Of a DNA stretch of 32,454 bases, positions 7,806 to 15,742 are shown in pieces. Under the pieces are notes generated by a model, which did no database searches, was not told where the DNA came from, and worked only from the letters and a program-made list of their open reading frames with translations. The stretch comes from Pseudomonadota bacterium. Lineage in GTDB: Bacteria; Myxococcota_A; UBA9042; GCA-2863065. Each line of letters starts with the position of its first letter. The first letter of the stretch is position 1. The stretch covers positions 1-32,454 of the forward strand of contig SXOO01000268.1 of NCBI GenBank assembly GCA_005776725.1. The letters are read 5' to 3'. The translations under genes and the position numbers were made by a program.

Positions 7806-7828
7806 ATCTTCAGCCCGAATCTTCAGCC
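7806..7828 (+). repeat. Short tandem direct repeat in leader of VWA-DUF2135 gene
   Basis: ATCTTCAGCC occurs at 7806-7815 and 7819-7828, a 13-base period with 12 of 13 positions shared between units. It lies between the pseudokinase stop and the next Shine-Dalgarno. Possibly a small regulatory duplication or chance. Confidence 0.45.
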
Positions 7829-7838
7829 AGATCGACCG

Positions 7839-7844
7839 AAGGAG
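7839..7844 (+). promoter_or_regulatory. Shine-Dalgarno of VWA-DUF2135 gene
   Basis: AAGGAG ten bases before the ATG at 7855 is the best ribosome-binding site in the window. It supports that start and suggests efficient independent initiation after the 58-base gap. Confidence 0.75.
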
Positions 7845-7854
7845 AGAGCAGCAC

Positions 7855-9294
7855 ATGGGTGGTGGGTACTACAGTCAGGACGTCGCGACACAGCTCCGGT
7901 CAACCGATCGGGCCTACACCTGGAGCACGCCGCCGAGCGCCAAGGCCGCCCCGCGGACCGTGCACGATGCGCTCAATCCGCGCGGCAAGACCCGTGAGGT
8001 CAACAACCAGACGCCCATCGTCATCGCCCTGGACGTCACCCGCTCCCGGGGCGACGACACGAAGGTGTTCTACAAGCGCCTTCCGGAGTTCATGGGCCTC
8101 ATCGAGCTGCATGGGTATGTGCAGGGCGCGGGCATCAGCTTCGCCGCAGTCGGAGACGCCGACGCCGACAAGGCGCCCCTCCAGGTGAGCCAGTTCGAGG
8201 CCGACAACCGCCTCGACGAGGCGCTCGAGCGCTTCTGGATCGAGGAGGGGGGCGGCGGTACCGGGCAAGAGAGCTACGAGCTGTGCGCGTACTTCTACTC
8301 GCGCACCAACTGCGTGCGGCTGGCGCGCGGCGAAGCCGGTAAGGGCTACTTCTTCTTCGTCGGCGACGAGGGCTTCTACCCCACGCTGTCCCAATCGGCC
8401 GTGAAGCGCCTCATTGGCGACAACCTGGGCTCGGACCTTCCCGCGGCCGAGGCGTTCCGCCGTCTGCACGAGAAGTTCGAGGTCTACCTCGTGTTCCCGA
8501 AGAAGTCGGTCGAGGAGCGCAAACGCGACATCGACGCCGAGATGCGCGCCCGTGTCCTCTCCGCGGGCGGCCAGTACGACAACGTCGACATCCGCGCCTC
8601 GCTGCTCTGGAACAACCGCAACGACCTCGACCTGCACGTGATCCCGCCATCGGGCGAGAAGGTCTACTTCGGTCACAAGCGCTCCGCCTGCGGTGGGTGG
8701 CTGGACGTGGACCGGAACGTGATGGGCGACACGGACAAGCCGGTCGAGAACGTCCAATGGTCGCGCGGCACGGCCCCGAAGGGCCGCTACCGGGTTCGCG
8801 TAAACAACTACCGCTTCCACTCCAACCCCGGCGACGACACCCCGTTCCGGGTGGAGCTGGAAGCGAACGGTCGAATCGAACACTTCGACGGGGTGGTCCC
8901 TGCCGGACGAGTGGGCTACGACGCCGATTTCCCCTGCTTCGAGTTCGACTACGACCCCGACGCTCAGCGCGCGGAGCCCGTAGACCACTACGCCGCGTAT
9001 TCGGACGACGTGGTGCTCACCCAGTGGGCCACGGTGATCCCGCGCGAGCGGATCCTTCGCGTCAACGACCCGAAGAACATCATCGAGGTGGTGCTCGGCG
9101 CGCTCGCTATAGGCACCGGCTCACGCGACCTCCCGGCGTTCCTGGCCGACCTCGCCGAGCGAGGCTTGGGCGCTGCCGACGTAGCGCAGGTCGAGTCGGC
9201 ATTGACCGGCCTCACCCCGAAGAACCTCGGGGCGGTGGTCTCCGGCGAAGTGCCCACCGGCGGCGCCTCCGTGGGGCGCACGCGACGACTCTGA
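7855..9294 (+). CDS. VWA domain protein with DUF2135 (YfaP-like) domain
   Basis: This 479-residue protein has no signal peptide or membrane helix and is probably cytoplasmic. Residues 52-215 form a VWA fold. The metal site is DVTRS (D60, T62, S64), with a candidate threonine at T136 in GGGTGQESYELC and an acidic position at D171 in VGDEGF. Residues 245-322 match DUF2135/YfaP, a beta-sandwich: LLWNNRNDLDLHVIPPSGEK, then GGWLDVDRN, ENVQW and GRYRVRVNNY. DUF2135 domains often bind surfaces or metals and commonly accompany VWA domains. The last 150 residues contain more beta strands and a helical tail (about 400-460) ending in a basic stretch. It follows a pseudokinase gene in the same direction. 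The pair resembles the logic of kinase/VWA conflict or tellurite-type systems, but no TerD, TerB, AAA+ or phosphatase gene is adjacent. Domains are fairly sure; function is unknown. Confidence 0.85.
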   Translation: MGGGYYSQDVATQLRSTDRAYTWSTPPSAKAAPRTVHDALNPRGKTREVNNQTPIVIALDVTRSRGDDTKVFYKRLPEFMGLIELHGYVQGAGISFAAVGDADADKAPLQVSQFEADNRLDEALERFWIEEGGGGTGQESYELCAYFYSRTNCVRLARGEAGKGYFFFVGDEGFYPTLSQSAVKRLIGDNLGSDLPAAEAFRRLHEKFEVYLVFPKKSVEERKRDIDAEMRARVLSAGGQYDNVDIRASLLWNNRNDLDLHVIPPSGEKVYFGHKRSACGGWLDVDRNVMGDTDKPVENVQWSRGTAPKGRYRVRVNNYRFHSNPGDDTPFRVELEANGRIEHFDGVVPAGRVGYDADFPCFEFDYDPDAQRAEPVDHYAAYSDDVVLTQWATVIPRERILRVNDPKNIIEVVLGALAIGTGSRDLPAFLADLAERGLGAADVAQVESALTGLTPKNLGAVVSGEVPTGGASVGRTRRL

Positions 9295-9309
9295 GCGAGC
9301 GCTAGCTCA
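9292..9309. repeat. 18-bp near-palindrome spanning both convergent stop codons
   Basis: The 18 bases from the TGA of the VWA gene to the TCA complement of the permease stop read as an inverted repeat with 16 of 18 symmetric positions, core AGCGCT. It is the entire junction between two convergent operons. It could act as a bidirectional hairpin or terminator, but there is no T tract on either side. Confidence 0.4.
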
Positions 9310-10017
9310 CCCCTCGGCGCCGGAGAACTCGAAGCGCCGAAAGCGCCACGTGGCGAACGCCATGAGCCCGCCCGAGAGCGCCATGAGCGCCAGCACCGAG
9401 GTCACGGCGCTGGGCGGCGGAGCGAGCATCTCGGCCACCGCTCGGAAGGGCGGCTCGATCCCGGCGAGGTTCTCGACGTGGGCGCGTACGGACGCGAAGC
9501 GGCCCCCCATGGGCATGCGACCGAGCGCCCAGTCGGCGAAGAGCAGCATGAAGCCCGCGAGGAACGTGCGGCGGAACAGGATGCCCAGCGCCACGAACAC
9601 ACAGGTGTAGGCGAACGCGCCCAGCGCGATGGCGGCCGTGGCGGCGGCGAGCTCCGAGCCTGAGGCTCCCAGGGCGACGGCGTTGCCCAGGGTCATGAAG
9701 AGCCCCATCGCCATCGCCACCAGCGCTGCCATGCCGGTGCGGCTGAGCAGCAGCGTGTGGTGCGGGATTGGGCGCGCCAGGAAGTACCCGAGCGTGCCGC
9801 CCTCGAGGTCGTCGCGGATGACGGCGGACCCGAACACCAGCGCCACGACGGGGAGCATGAACCCGGTGACGAGCTCGCGGAGCAGGTTCCCGAACGTGGT
9901 GTGGCCGGCGGCGTTGAACGCGAGCAGCACCTCCAACGCGACGAAGAGCCCGATGATCACGCTCCGTTTTCGGAGGACGGCGGTCCGCAGATAGAGTCGG
10001 GCGAGCAGCCAGCCCAT
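9307..10017 (-). CDS. ABC-2 type transporter permease
   Basis: This 236-residue protein has about six membrane helices. Between the second and third is RDDLEGGTLGYFLARPIPHH, the short motif typical of ABC-2 exporter permeases (the acidic/EGG/ARP region that contacts the ATPase). It is the last gene of the eight-gene minus-strand unit and starts three bases after the stop of the ATPase gene ending at 10021. It should pair with that ATPase as an integral inner-membrane subunit. The substrate cannot be read from the sequence. Gene order ATPase-permease repeated twice suggests either two related exporters or one hetero-oligomeric exporter. Confidence 0.85.
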   Translation of the reverse strand: MGWLLARLYLRTAVLRKRSVIIGLFVALEVLLAFNAAGHTTFGNLLRELVTGFMLPVVALVFGSAVIRDDLEGGTLGYFLARPIPHHTLLLSRTGMAALVAMAMGLFMTLGNAVALGASGSELAAATAAIALGAFAYTCVFVALGILFRRTFLAGFMLLFADWALGRMPMGGRFASVRAHVENLAGIEPPFRAVAEMLAPPPSAVTSVLALMALSGGLMAFATWRFRRFEFSGAEG

Positions 10018-10020
10018 CGG

Positions 10021-10947
10021 TCAGCCTCGCGTCAGGTAGCGGAAGACCGCGTCCAGGTTGTTGTCGGGCGACACCATGCGAAGGACTGGGATCCCGCTCT
10101 CCCCGGCGAGGCGGCCGATCGCCGCGTAGCAGCCGTCAGCCTCACGGGTCTCCAGCGTGAGCCCGGACTCGGTGATGTTCACCGAGACCACGGTGGGCTC
10201 AGCCACGAGGCGCGCCGCGAGGCCGCGAGGGTCTGGCGTGCTGAGCTCGATGCGGTGGGGGTGTTTGTCGATCAGGGCGCGGATCTCGCCCACGGTGCCC
10301 TCGGCCAGGAGGCGGCCTTTGTCGATCAGGATGAAGCGCTGCGTCACCCGCTCGACCTCGTGGAGGACGTGGCTCGAGACCACGACCGTGTGGCCAGCGC
10401 GGCCCAGCTCCTTCAGCAGCTCGTTGATCTCGTGGCGGCTCACCGGGTCTGCGCCCGTGAGCGGCTCGTCCAAGACCACGAGCTCGGGCTCGTGCACCAA
10501 CGCCTGGGCGATCTTGACCTTCTGGCGCATTCCCTTCGAGTACTGGCGGATCTGCTTCTTCGCGTAGTCGGACTCGGCGAGCCGCACCCGGTCGAGCGTC
10601 TTCGCGGCGGCCCGCCGCGCGTCTCCCGCCGCGAAGCCCGAGAGCCGCGCGAACGTCTCCACGAACTCGAGCCCTGTCATGTCCTCGTAGAAGTTGTCGT
10701 GCTCCGGGCAGTAGCCGAAGCGCCGCCGCCACGCGATCTCGTCGGCCGGCACGGCCCCGAGCACCCGCAGCGCGCCCGACGTCGGGCGCATGAGGCCAAC
10801 GACCAGGCGCAAGAACGTGGACTTGCCTGCCCCGTTGGGACCGAGGAGCCCCACGATGCCCTGCTCGATGGTGACCGAGACATCGTTCAGGGCGATCACC
10901 TGCCCGTACCAGCGGGAGAGGCGCTCCGTGGTGATCACCGCCGTCAT
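10021..10947 (-). CDS. ABC transporter ATP-binding protein (ABC-2 family), second copy
   Basis: This 308-residue ATPase carries all nucleotide-binding motifs: Walker A GPNGAGKST (36-44), signature YSKGMRQK (136-143), Walker B VVLDEP with E161, and the switch His H193 in VVSSHVL. The C-terminal 90 residues are the variable domain of the CcmA/NatA-like subfamily associated with ABC-2 permeases. The start ATG overlaps the stop of the upstream permease (ATGA), and the downstream permease begins three bases after its stop. It energises export through one or both neighbouring permeases. It differs clearly from the other ATPase of the unit (11771-12688), for example in the signature motif YSKGM versus YSTGM, so this is an old pair rather than a recent duplication. 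Confidence 0.92.
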   Translation of the reverse strand: MTAVITTERLSRWYGQVIALNDVSVTIEQGIVGLLGPNGAGKSTFLRLVVGLMRPTSGALRVLGAVPADEIAWRRRFGYCPEHDNFYEDMTGLEFVETFARLSGFAAGDARRAAAKTLDRVRLAESDYAKKQIRQYSKGMRQKVKIAQALVHEPELVVLDEPLTGADPVSRHEINELLKELGRAGHTVVVSSHVLHEVERVTQRFILIDKGRLLAEGTVGEIRALIDKHPHRIELSTPDPRGLAARLVAEPTVVSVNITESGLTLETREADGCYAAIGRLAGESGIPVLRMVSPDNNLDAVFRYLTRG

Positions 10948-11774
10948 GAGCGCGCCTTCTCGAACCCGGAGAGCCGGATGCGGAGGATCAACGTGAGCAG
11001 CGCTCCGACCCCCCAGAGCGTGATCACCGAGCCGAGCTTGTGAGACGCCCCGAGGAAGTAATACTCGACAGAGCCTGAGAGCAGCCGCGCCAGGCTCAGC
11101 ACGTCCAGCGCCTCGCTGCGGCCGGTGGACTCGTAGAGGATGCCCCGGATGGCCTCCAAGAACACGAAGGCGCCCAGCCATGTGATGCCGACGTACCGCG
11201 CCGAGAGGCCCGTGGACGAGAGCAGCAGGATCAGCGCCGACGTGGTGAAGGCCGCGCCCATGGAGCAGGCGGTGATGGACCAGACGTTCTCGGCGAAAGC
11301 GCCAAACGTGAGGTGGTCTGCCACCGAGTACTGCACCACGGCCACGAGCAGCGACGGGATCCACGTGATCGTGAGCGCCAATGCCATCGTGGCGCCCAGC
11401 TTCCCCAGCAGATACTGCGTGGCGTCGATGGGGCGCGTGAAGTAGAGCGACAGGGCCTTGGTCTGCATGTCACCCGTGATCATCGACGCGCCGAACCACG
11501 CCTGCATGATCCCGAGCCAGCTGAACTGCCAGCCGAAGAGCACGCTGAAGAACGGGAAGTCGAGCTCGGCGCCCGTCGCTTCCTGGAACGTGGTCATGAG
11601 GTAGAGCCAGCCGGCCATCATGACCGCCGGCATCGCCGCGCCGAACAAGAAGCGGCGCCACCACTTGTCGGCGAAGATGCGCCGAAGCTCGGCGAGCAGG
11701 ATCACCCGGAAGCGGCCGCGAGGCGGCTCGAGTTTCCCCTCGTAGCGCGAGAAACGTCTGACGTAGATGCTCAC
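10944..11774 (-). CDS. ABC-2 type transporter permease, larger subunit
   Basis: The protein of 276 residues starts at GTG 11774, inside the TGA of the upstream ATPase gene (GTGA). A longer in-frame extension to 11873 is antisense-type sequence over that gene and is rejected. It has a cytoplasmic N-terminus (YVRRFSRYEGKLEPP) and about six membrane helices (first at about 43-62). It contains GDMQTKALSLYFTRPIDATQ, the ABC-2 permease motif equivalent to the EGG-ARP segment in the smaller permease. It is probably the partner of the ATPase encoded just upstream. It shares the fold, but little obvious sequence, with the 9307-10017 permease. Substrate unknown. Confidence 0.85.
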   Translation of the reverse strand: MSIYVRRFSRYEGKLEPPRGRFRVILLAELRRIFADKWWRRFLFGAAMPAVMMAGWLYLMTTFQEATGAELDFPFFSVLFGWQFSWLGIMQAWFGASMITGDMQTKALSLYFTRPIDATQYLLGKLGATMALALTITWIPSLLVAVVQYSVADHLTFGAFAENVWSITACSMGAAFTTSALILLLSSTGLSARYVGITWLGAFVFLEAIRGILYESTGRSEALDVLSLARLLSGSVEYYFLGASHKLGSVITLWGVGALLTLILRIRLSGFEKARS

Positions 11775-12688
11775 GAGGCCCCCGACAGGAAGCGCATCAG
11801 CGCCGTCTCGAGCGAGAGGGTCTCGGGCTCGACGTGCCGGAGCTGGAGGCCCAGGTGGTGCGCCACTCGCCAAAGCGTGGGCACCCGCTCGGGCTCGAGC
11901 TTCACCCGAAACAGCAGGGGGTCTTCGGGGTCGGCGCGCCCGTAGAGGCCCTCGTGGCCCAGCGCCTCGATGAGCGCCTCACGGCCCGCCTTGACGCCCA
12001 CGAGGTACTCGCCGTCGTTGCCTTTGCGGAACGCCGAGAGCGGCCCGTAGTGCTTGATCTCGCCGGCGACCATGAGCAGCACGTCCGAACAGACGCGCTC
12101 CACGTCGCCCAGGATGTGCGTGGACAGCACCACGCTGATCCCGATCCGGCCGAGGTCTGTGATCAGGGCCAGCATCTCGTCGCGCCCGTGCGGGTCGAGG
12201 CCATTGGTCGGCTCATCCAGGAACGCGAGGCGCGGCCCGTGAACGATGGCCTGCGCCAGCTTCACCCGCTGCTTCATCCCGGTGGAGTACTCGCCCACGG
12301 GGCGGTATCGCGCCTCACCGAGCCCGGCGTAGTCGAGCACCTCGTGAGCGCGCTGGATCGCCGCGGCGGGCGGGAGGCCGGAGAGGCGCCCGGCGTACCG
12401 CACAGCCTCGAAGCCGTTCAGGTCTTTGAACCACGCCTCGTTCTCCGGCATGTAGCCGACCAGCTGGCGGACCAGGGCGGCTTGCCGTTGCGGGTCGACC
12501 CCGAGCACCGTCGCGCGACCGGCGTTAGGGTCGGTGAGGCCGAGCAGCGTGCGGATCAGGGTGGTCTTGCCCGCACCGTTGGGCCCCAGGAGCCCCACGG
12601 AGCCCGGCTGCACCTTGGCGTCCACGTGCGACAGCGCCGGCCTCCCCCCGTAGCTGAACGTGAGGTCGTGGAGCTCGAAGAGGGTCAC
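11771..12688 (-). CDS. ABC transporter ATP-binding protein (ABC-2 family), first copy
   Basis: This 305-residue ATPase starts at GTG 12688, overlapping the stop of the Cys-rich lipoprotein gene. Motifs are intact: Walker A GPNGAGKTT (35-43), signature YSTGMKQR (134-141), Walker B LAFLDEP (154-160), D-loop TNGLDPHG and switch His H191 (STHIL). The C-terminal domain is the short type found with ABC-2 exporters. It is followed by its likely permease with a four-base overlap. Position after sensor, regulator and lipoprotein genes suggests that the exporter is controlled by, or functions with, the upstream signalling proteins (inference). Confidence 0.92.
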   Translation of the reverse strand: MTLFELHDLTFSYGGRPALSHVDAKVQPGSVGLLGPNGAGKTTLIRTLLGLTDPNAGRATVLGVDPQRQAALVRQLVGYMPENEAWFKDLNGFEAVRYAGRLSGLPPAAAIQRAHEVLDYAGLGEARYRPVGEYSTGMKQRVKLAQAIVHGPRLAFLDEPTNGLDPHGRDEMLALITDLGRIGISVVLSTHILGDVERVCSDVLLMVAGEIKHYGPLSAFRKGNDGEYLVGVKAGREALIEALGHEGLYGRADPEDPLLFRVKLEPERVPTLWRVAHHLGLQLRHVEPETLSLETALMRFLSGAS

Positions 12689-13332
12689 TCCGCCACCACC
12701 GTCTTCGGGGCACAGAACGCGCGGTCGACGCCGGCGGCCACGAACGAGGCACGACGCTCTTCACAGCTGCCCTCGGGCAAGGCCTCCAGCGCCACCTCGA
12801 GCGCCGACGCCGAGAAGGCGCCTGCCTGACCGCAGCCGAGCAGGGCCTCGCAAGCGGAGTAGAGCGCCGTGCTGGATTCGCACACCGCCGTCTGCTCGCC
12901 CACCACGCACGGGGCCGTCAACGAAGTGCAGAGCGACAGGCAGGCCGAGTGATATCCGACGAGGCGCCCCGTGGGCGCCTTCTCGGCCTCGCCGCAGTCG
13001 GCCCGAGCCACCTCGCACTCCACGGCCAGCGCGTCGCGGCACACGAGGAGGCGGGGTTTCCCCGAGCCGTCGGCGCCCACCTGGGCGCGGATCGTTGCCG
13101 CGCAGGCCTCCACGTCAGAGGCCTCGACCTGCCCGCCGGGGCATCCGGGGAGGATGTTGCAGTTCAGGTAGTCGAAGAGCAGCGTGTCTTCGGCCGCCAG
13201 CTCTCCGCCGCACACTTCGAGCAGCGCTCGACCGAGCACGCCACACGCCTCCGCGTTGTCCATGGCGGTCTCGAGCGGGGACCCACACGCGAGGGACGCG
13301 GTGACCGCCACGCCCACGGCCGCCCGCTTCAT
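12685..13332 (-). CDS. Small Cys-rich lipoprotein
   Basis: The predicted protein has 215 residues. Its N-terminus MKRAAVGVAVTASLACGSP is a lipoprotein signal with C16 as the lipid-modified cysteine. Sixteen further cysteines (positions 30, 41, 58, 64, 77, 98, 106, 113, 131, 135, 142, 151, 161, 167, 190, 207) could form eight disulfides, which implies a periplasmic or surface location. I do not recognise the fold. The start ATG 13332 is embedded in the stop of the HD-GYP gene (ATGA) and its stop overlaps the ATPase start (GTGA). The longer frame running up to 13962 is a shadow. Its place between a response regulator and two ABC exporters suggests a substrate-binding, accessory or exported role in the same pathway, but this is inference. 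Confidence 0.78.
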   Translation of the reverse strand: MKRAAVGVAVTASLACGSPLETAMDNAEACGVLGRALLEVCGGELAAEDTLLFDYLNCNILPGCPGGQVEASDVEACAATIRAQVGADGSGKPRLLVCRDALAVECEVARADCGEAEKAPTGRLVGYHSACLSLCTSLTAPCVVGEQTAVCESSTALYSACEALLGCGQAGAFSASALEVALEALPEGSCEERRASFVAAGVDRAFCAPKTVVAE

Positions 13333-14579
13333 CCGGTGCGGTCCACGTCGGAGTCGGGGCGCAGCGCTCGTGGACCCGGAAGGGGCGACGAGGCAGAGAT
13401 ACGCGCCAACAGGTGCGCCGGCGGGGTGTCCATGGAGACGAACTCGTCCACGAGCTTGATGTCGTCGCGGTAGGCATCTTTGATCGCCTTCACCTCGGCG
13501 TGGTGATCGAACAACGTCTGGACGAGCTCCGGATCGAAGTGCTTGCCTGCGCTGGCGCGGATGATGTTCTCGGCGCGGTCCTCGGAGTACGCCTCTTTGT
13601 AGCAGCGCTTGTTCGTGAGGGCGTCGTAGACATCGGCCAGGGCCACGATCCGCGCCTCGATGGGGATCTGCTCGCCCCGCAGGCCGTACGGATACCCGGT
13701 CCCGTCGAACTTCTCGTGGTGGCAGAGCGCGATGTTCTGCGCGATCCGGTCGGCCCCGGCCACCCGCAGCAGCTCGTATCCGTAGATCGTGTGCCGCTTC
13801 ATCTCCTCCCACTCGGGAGGGGTGAGCCCGCCGGGCTTCTTCAGGATCGCGTCGGTGATGCCCACCTTGCCCACATCGTGTAGCGACGCGTAGCGCCCGA
13901 TGCGCACCACCGTGGCGGGTTCGAGCGAGATCCCCCGCGCGAACAGCTCCGAGAAGTGACACACCCGCTTGATGTGGTTGCCGGTGTCTTCGTCGTTCAT
14001 CTTGTTGGCGCGCTCGAGCGCCGCGGTGAGACCGATGGTCAGCTCCTCGAGCTCGGTGGTTCGCTGTCGGACGCGCTCTTCGAGCAGGAGGTTCGTGTCG
14101 GCCAAGAGGCGGTTCTGTGTCTCGAGCTGGTCGGACTGCGACTTGATGCGCAGGAGCGACTTCACCCGCGCGCGCAGCTCCAGCGGGTGGAACGGCTTGT
14201 GGAGGAAGTCGTCCGCGCCGGCTTCGAGGCCGCGCACCTTGTCCTTGATCTCGTTGAGGCCCGTGACCAGGACCACTGGGACCTTCGACAGGACCGGATC
14301 GCTCTTCAGGTACTCGCAGACCTGATAGCCATTGACCTTCGGCATCATGACGTCCGACACCACGAGGTCGGGCATCAGGCCCGCGCCCAGGGCCTCGAGC
14401 AGCTCCTGGCCGTCTCGGAAAGAGCGGAGCTCGTAGCCGAACGGCTTCAGCGAGCGCTGAAACAGGAAGAGGTTGTTCTCTTCGTCGTCGACCAGGCAGA
14501 CGACCGGCAGCGCTGGGAGGTCGGTGACGGCCAGGAGCTGCTCATGCGAATCGGTTCGGGATACCAGGCTTTCGTTCAC
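13329..14579 (-). CDS. Response regulator with HD-GYP c-di-GMP phosphodiesterase domain
   Basis: This 416-residue protein starts at GTG 14579, overlapping the histidine-kinase stop. Residues 25-145 are a receiver domain: acidic pair D31-D32, phospho-acceptor D76 (VVSDVMMP), T106 and K128 (HKPF). A coiled-coil linker runs from about 148 to 190. Residues 195-370 form an HD-GYP domain with H202, LHDVGK (H234, D235), HHEKFDGTGYP (287-297) and the GYP signature complete. It should therefore hydrolyse cyclic-di-GMP in the cytoplasm when phosphorylated, presumably by the adjacent kinase. Such RpfG-type proteins control motility, biofilm and secretion. The C-terminal 45 residues are low-complexity. 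Motifs are intact, so confidence in the activity class is high; the downstream process is unknown. Confidence 0.93.
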   Translation of the reverse strand: MNESLVSRTDSHEQLLAVTDLPALPVVCLVDDEENNLFLFQRSLKPFGYELRSFRDGQELLEALGAGLMPDLVVSDVMMPKVNGYQVCEYLKSDPVLSKVPVVLVTGLNEIKDKVRGLEAGADDFLHKPFHPLELRARVKSLLRIKSQSDQLETQNRLLADTNLLLEERVRQRTTELEELTIGLTAALERANKMNDEDTGNHIKRVCHFSELFARGISLEPATVVRIGRYASLHDVGKVGITDAILKKPGGLTPPEWEEMKRHTIYGYELLRVAGADRIAQNIALCHHEKFDGTGYPYGLRGEQIPIEARIVALADVYDALTNKRCYKEAYSEDRAENIIRASAGKHFDPELVQTLFDHHAEVKAIKDAYRDDIKLVDEFVSMDTPPAHLLARISASSPLPGPRALRPDSDVDRTG

Positions 14580-15742
14580 GATTCACCAATGCCTTCAAGG
14601 CGGTGGCGATCGAGCTCCAGCACGAAGCTGGCGCCGCAATCGGGGTCTGACTCGCAGCGCACCTCGCCCCCATGGTCCATGAGGGTGCGGTGGACGAGCG
14701 CGAGTCCCATGCCCGTCCCTGTGCCGAGCTCTCGGGTGGAGAAGAACGGGTCGAAGATCCGGGGCAAGAACGCCGGATCCACGCCGGGGCCTGTGTCGGT
14801 GAAGCGCACCGCCAGGCGTCCGGAGGGGAGGCTGCCAACCGCGATCGTGATCCGACCGGGGCGTCCCGTCGATAAAACCGCCTTCCGCGCGTTGTCGAGG
14901 ATTGCAGTGAATGCCTGCTGGAGGCGGAACGGGTCGCAGAGGACCAGCGCGTTCACAGCCGTGTAGTCCCGCACGACCTCGATCGCGCCCGCCACCATGG
15001 ACTCGAACACGCTGACGCAGCTCTCCACCATCTCTATGAGCTCCGCTGGCTCGAGGTCGAGACCTCCGCCGCGCCCGTACGAGAGGAGCTGCCGCACCAC
15101 GCTGACCGCCCGCGAGGTCTCCTCGGCGATGATCCGCGCGTCCGCGCGCACGCGTTGCGGCACCTCATCGTCCAACATCAGTAGCTCGGCGAGCCCGAGG
15201 ACGATCCCCAGCGGGTTGTTGAGCTCGTGGGCCACCCCGGCTGACAGCATGCCCGTGGCGGCGAGCGTCTCTGACCGCACCAGGTGCTCGTAGCGCTCCT
15301 CCCGCAGGCGGCGCAGCTCCAACGCGTCCCGCGCGGCGCGCAGTCGAGCAGCCAGCAGGGCGCCAAGCGCGCGCAAGCTGGGCCCGTGGAGCTCGGCGAC
15401 CCCCCGCGACGTGAGCAGCACGCCCGAGAGGCGGCCCTCGAGGTGAAGGCCGTGCGCGACCAGCCCACTGAACTCGGGCGCCTCGGCCTCGTTGCGGCCG
15501 ATGAGCGCGGTGGTCCCCGATTGCGCGCTCCGCAGGCGATCGATGCAGCGGGGCAGGGCCGATAACGAGTGTGGCAGTGGGCGCAGGTGACCGCCCACGA
15601 GGAGCTCGAGGCCGCTGCCCGACGCCCGGTAGAGCGCCATGGCGGGGTCGACCACCGCGCCCTGGGCCTTGAGGGCCAGCAGGGCGCCGTCGAGCGAGGG
15701 CTCGGTGGCCACGGCGTCGATCAGCGCGTCGAGCGGCGTCAC
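14576..15742 (-). CDS. Soluble sensor histidine kinase
   Basis: The 388-residue protein starts at GTG 15742 within the HAD gene stop; the longer frame to 16000 is a shadow. Residues 1-140 lack a signal or membrane helix and look like a GAF-type sensory domain. A short coiled coil (about 138-158) leads to the HisKA region with AHELNNPLG and phospho-acceptor H172. The catalytic ATPase domain has the N-box LDNARKA (N284), G1 box FTDTGPG (D316), F-box-like FDPFFSTRELG and G2 box GTGTGMGLAL. The ELNNP variant is the NtrB/NarX-like class often seen in Myxococcota. It very likely phosphorylates the HD-GYP response regulator encoded four bases downstream. The signal sensed is unknown and must be cytoplasmic or membrane-permeant. 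Confidence 0.93.
   Translation of the reverse strand: MTPLDALIDAVATEPSLDGALLALKAQGAVVDPAMALYRASGSGLELLVGGHLRPLPHSLSALPRCIDRLRSAQSGTTALIGRNEAEAPEFSGLVAHGLHLEGRLSGVLLTSRGVAELHGPSLRALGALLAARLRAARDALELRRLREERYEHLVRSETLAATGMLSAGVAHELNNPLGIVLGLAELLMLDDEVPQRVRADARIIAEETSRAVSVVRQLLSYGRGGGLDLEPAELIEMVESCVSVFESMVAGAIEVVRDYTAVNALVLCDPFRLQQAFTAILDNARKAVLSTGRPGRITIAVGSLPSGRLAVRFTDTGPGVDPAFLPRIFDPFFSTRELGTGTGMGLALVHRTLMDHGGEVRCESDPDCGASFVLELDRHRLEGIGES

Noticed and set aside
6225..9294. Pseudokinase/VWA pair considered as a classic tellurite-resistance (Ter) locus
   Set aside because: No TerD, TerB, TerC or phosphatase gene is present nearby, and the VWA protein carries DUF2135 rather than TerY-type partners.
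9757..11043. Plus-strand frame of 428 codons opposite the ABC transporter genes
   Set aside because: It crosses two genes with intact Walker motifs and ABC-2 motifs on the minus strand and has no motif of its own.
10021..12688. The two ABC ATPase/permease pairs considered as a recent tandem duplication
   Set aside because: The ATPases differ in signature and many other positions and the permeases share little sequence, so any duplication is ancient.
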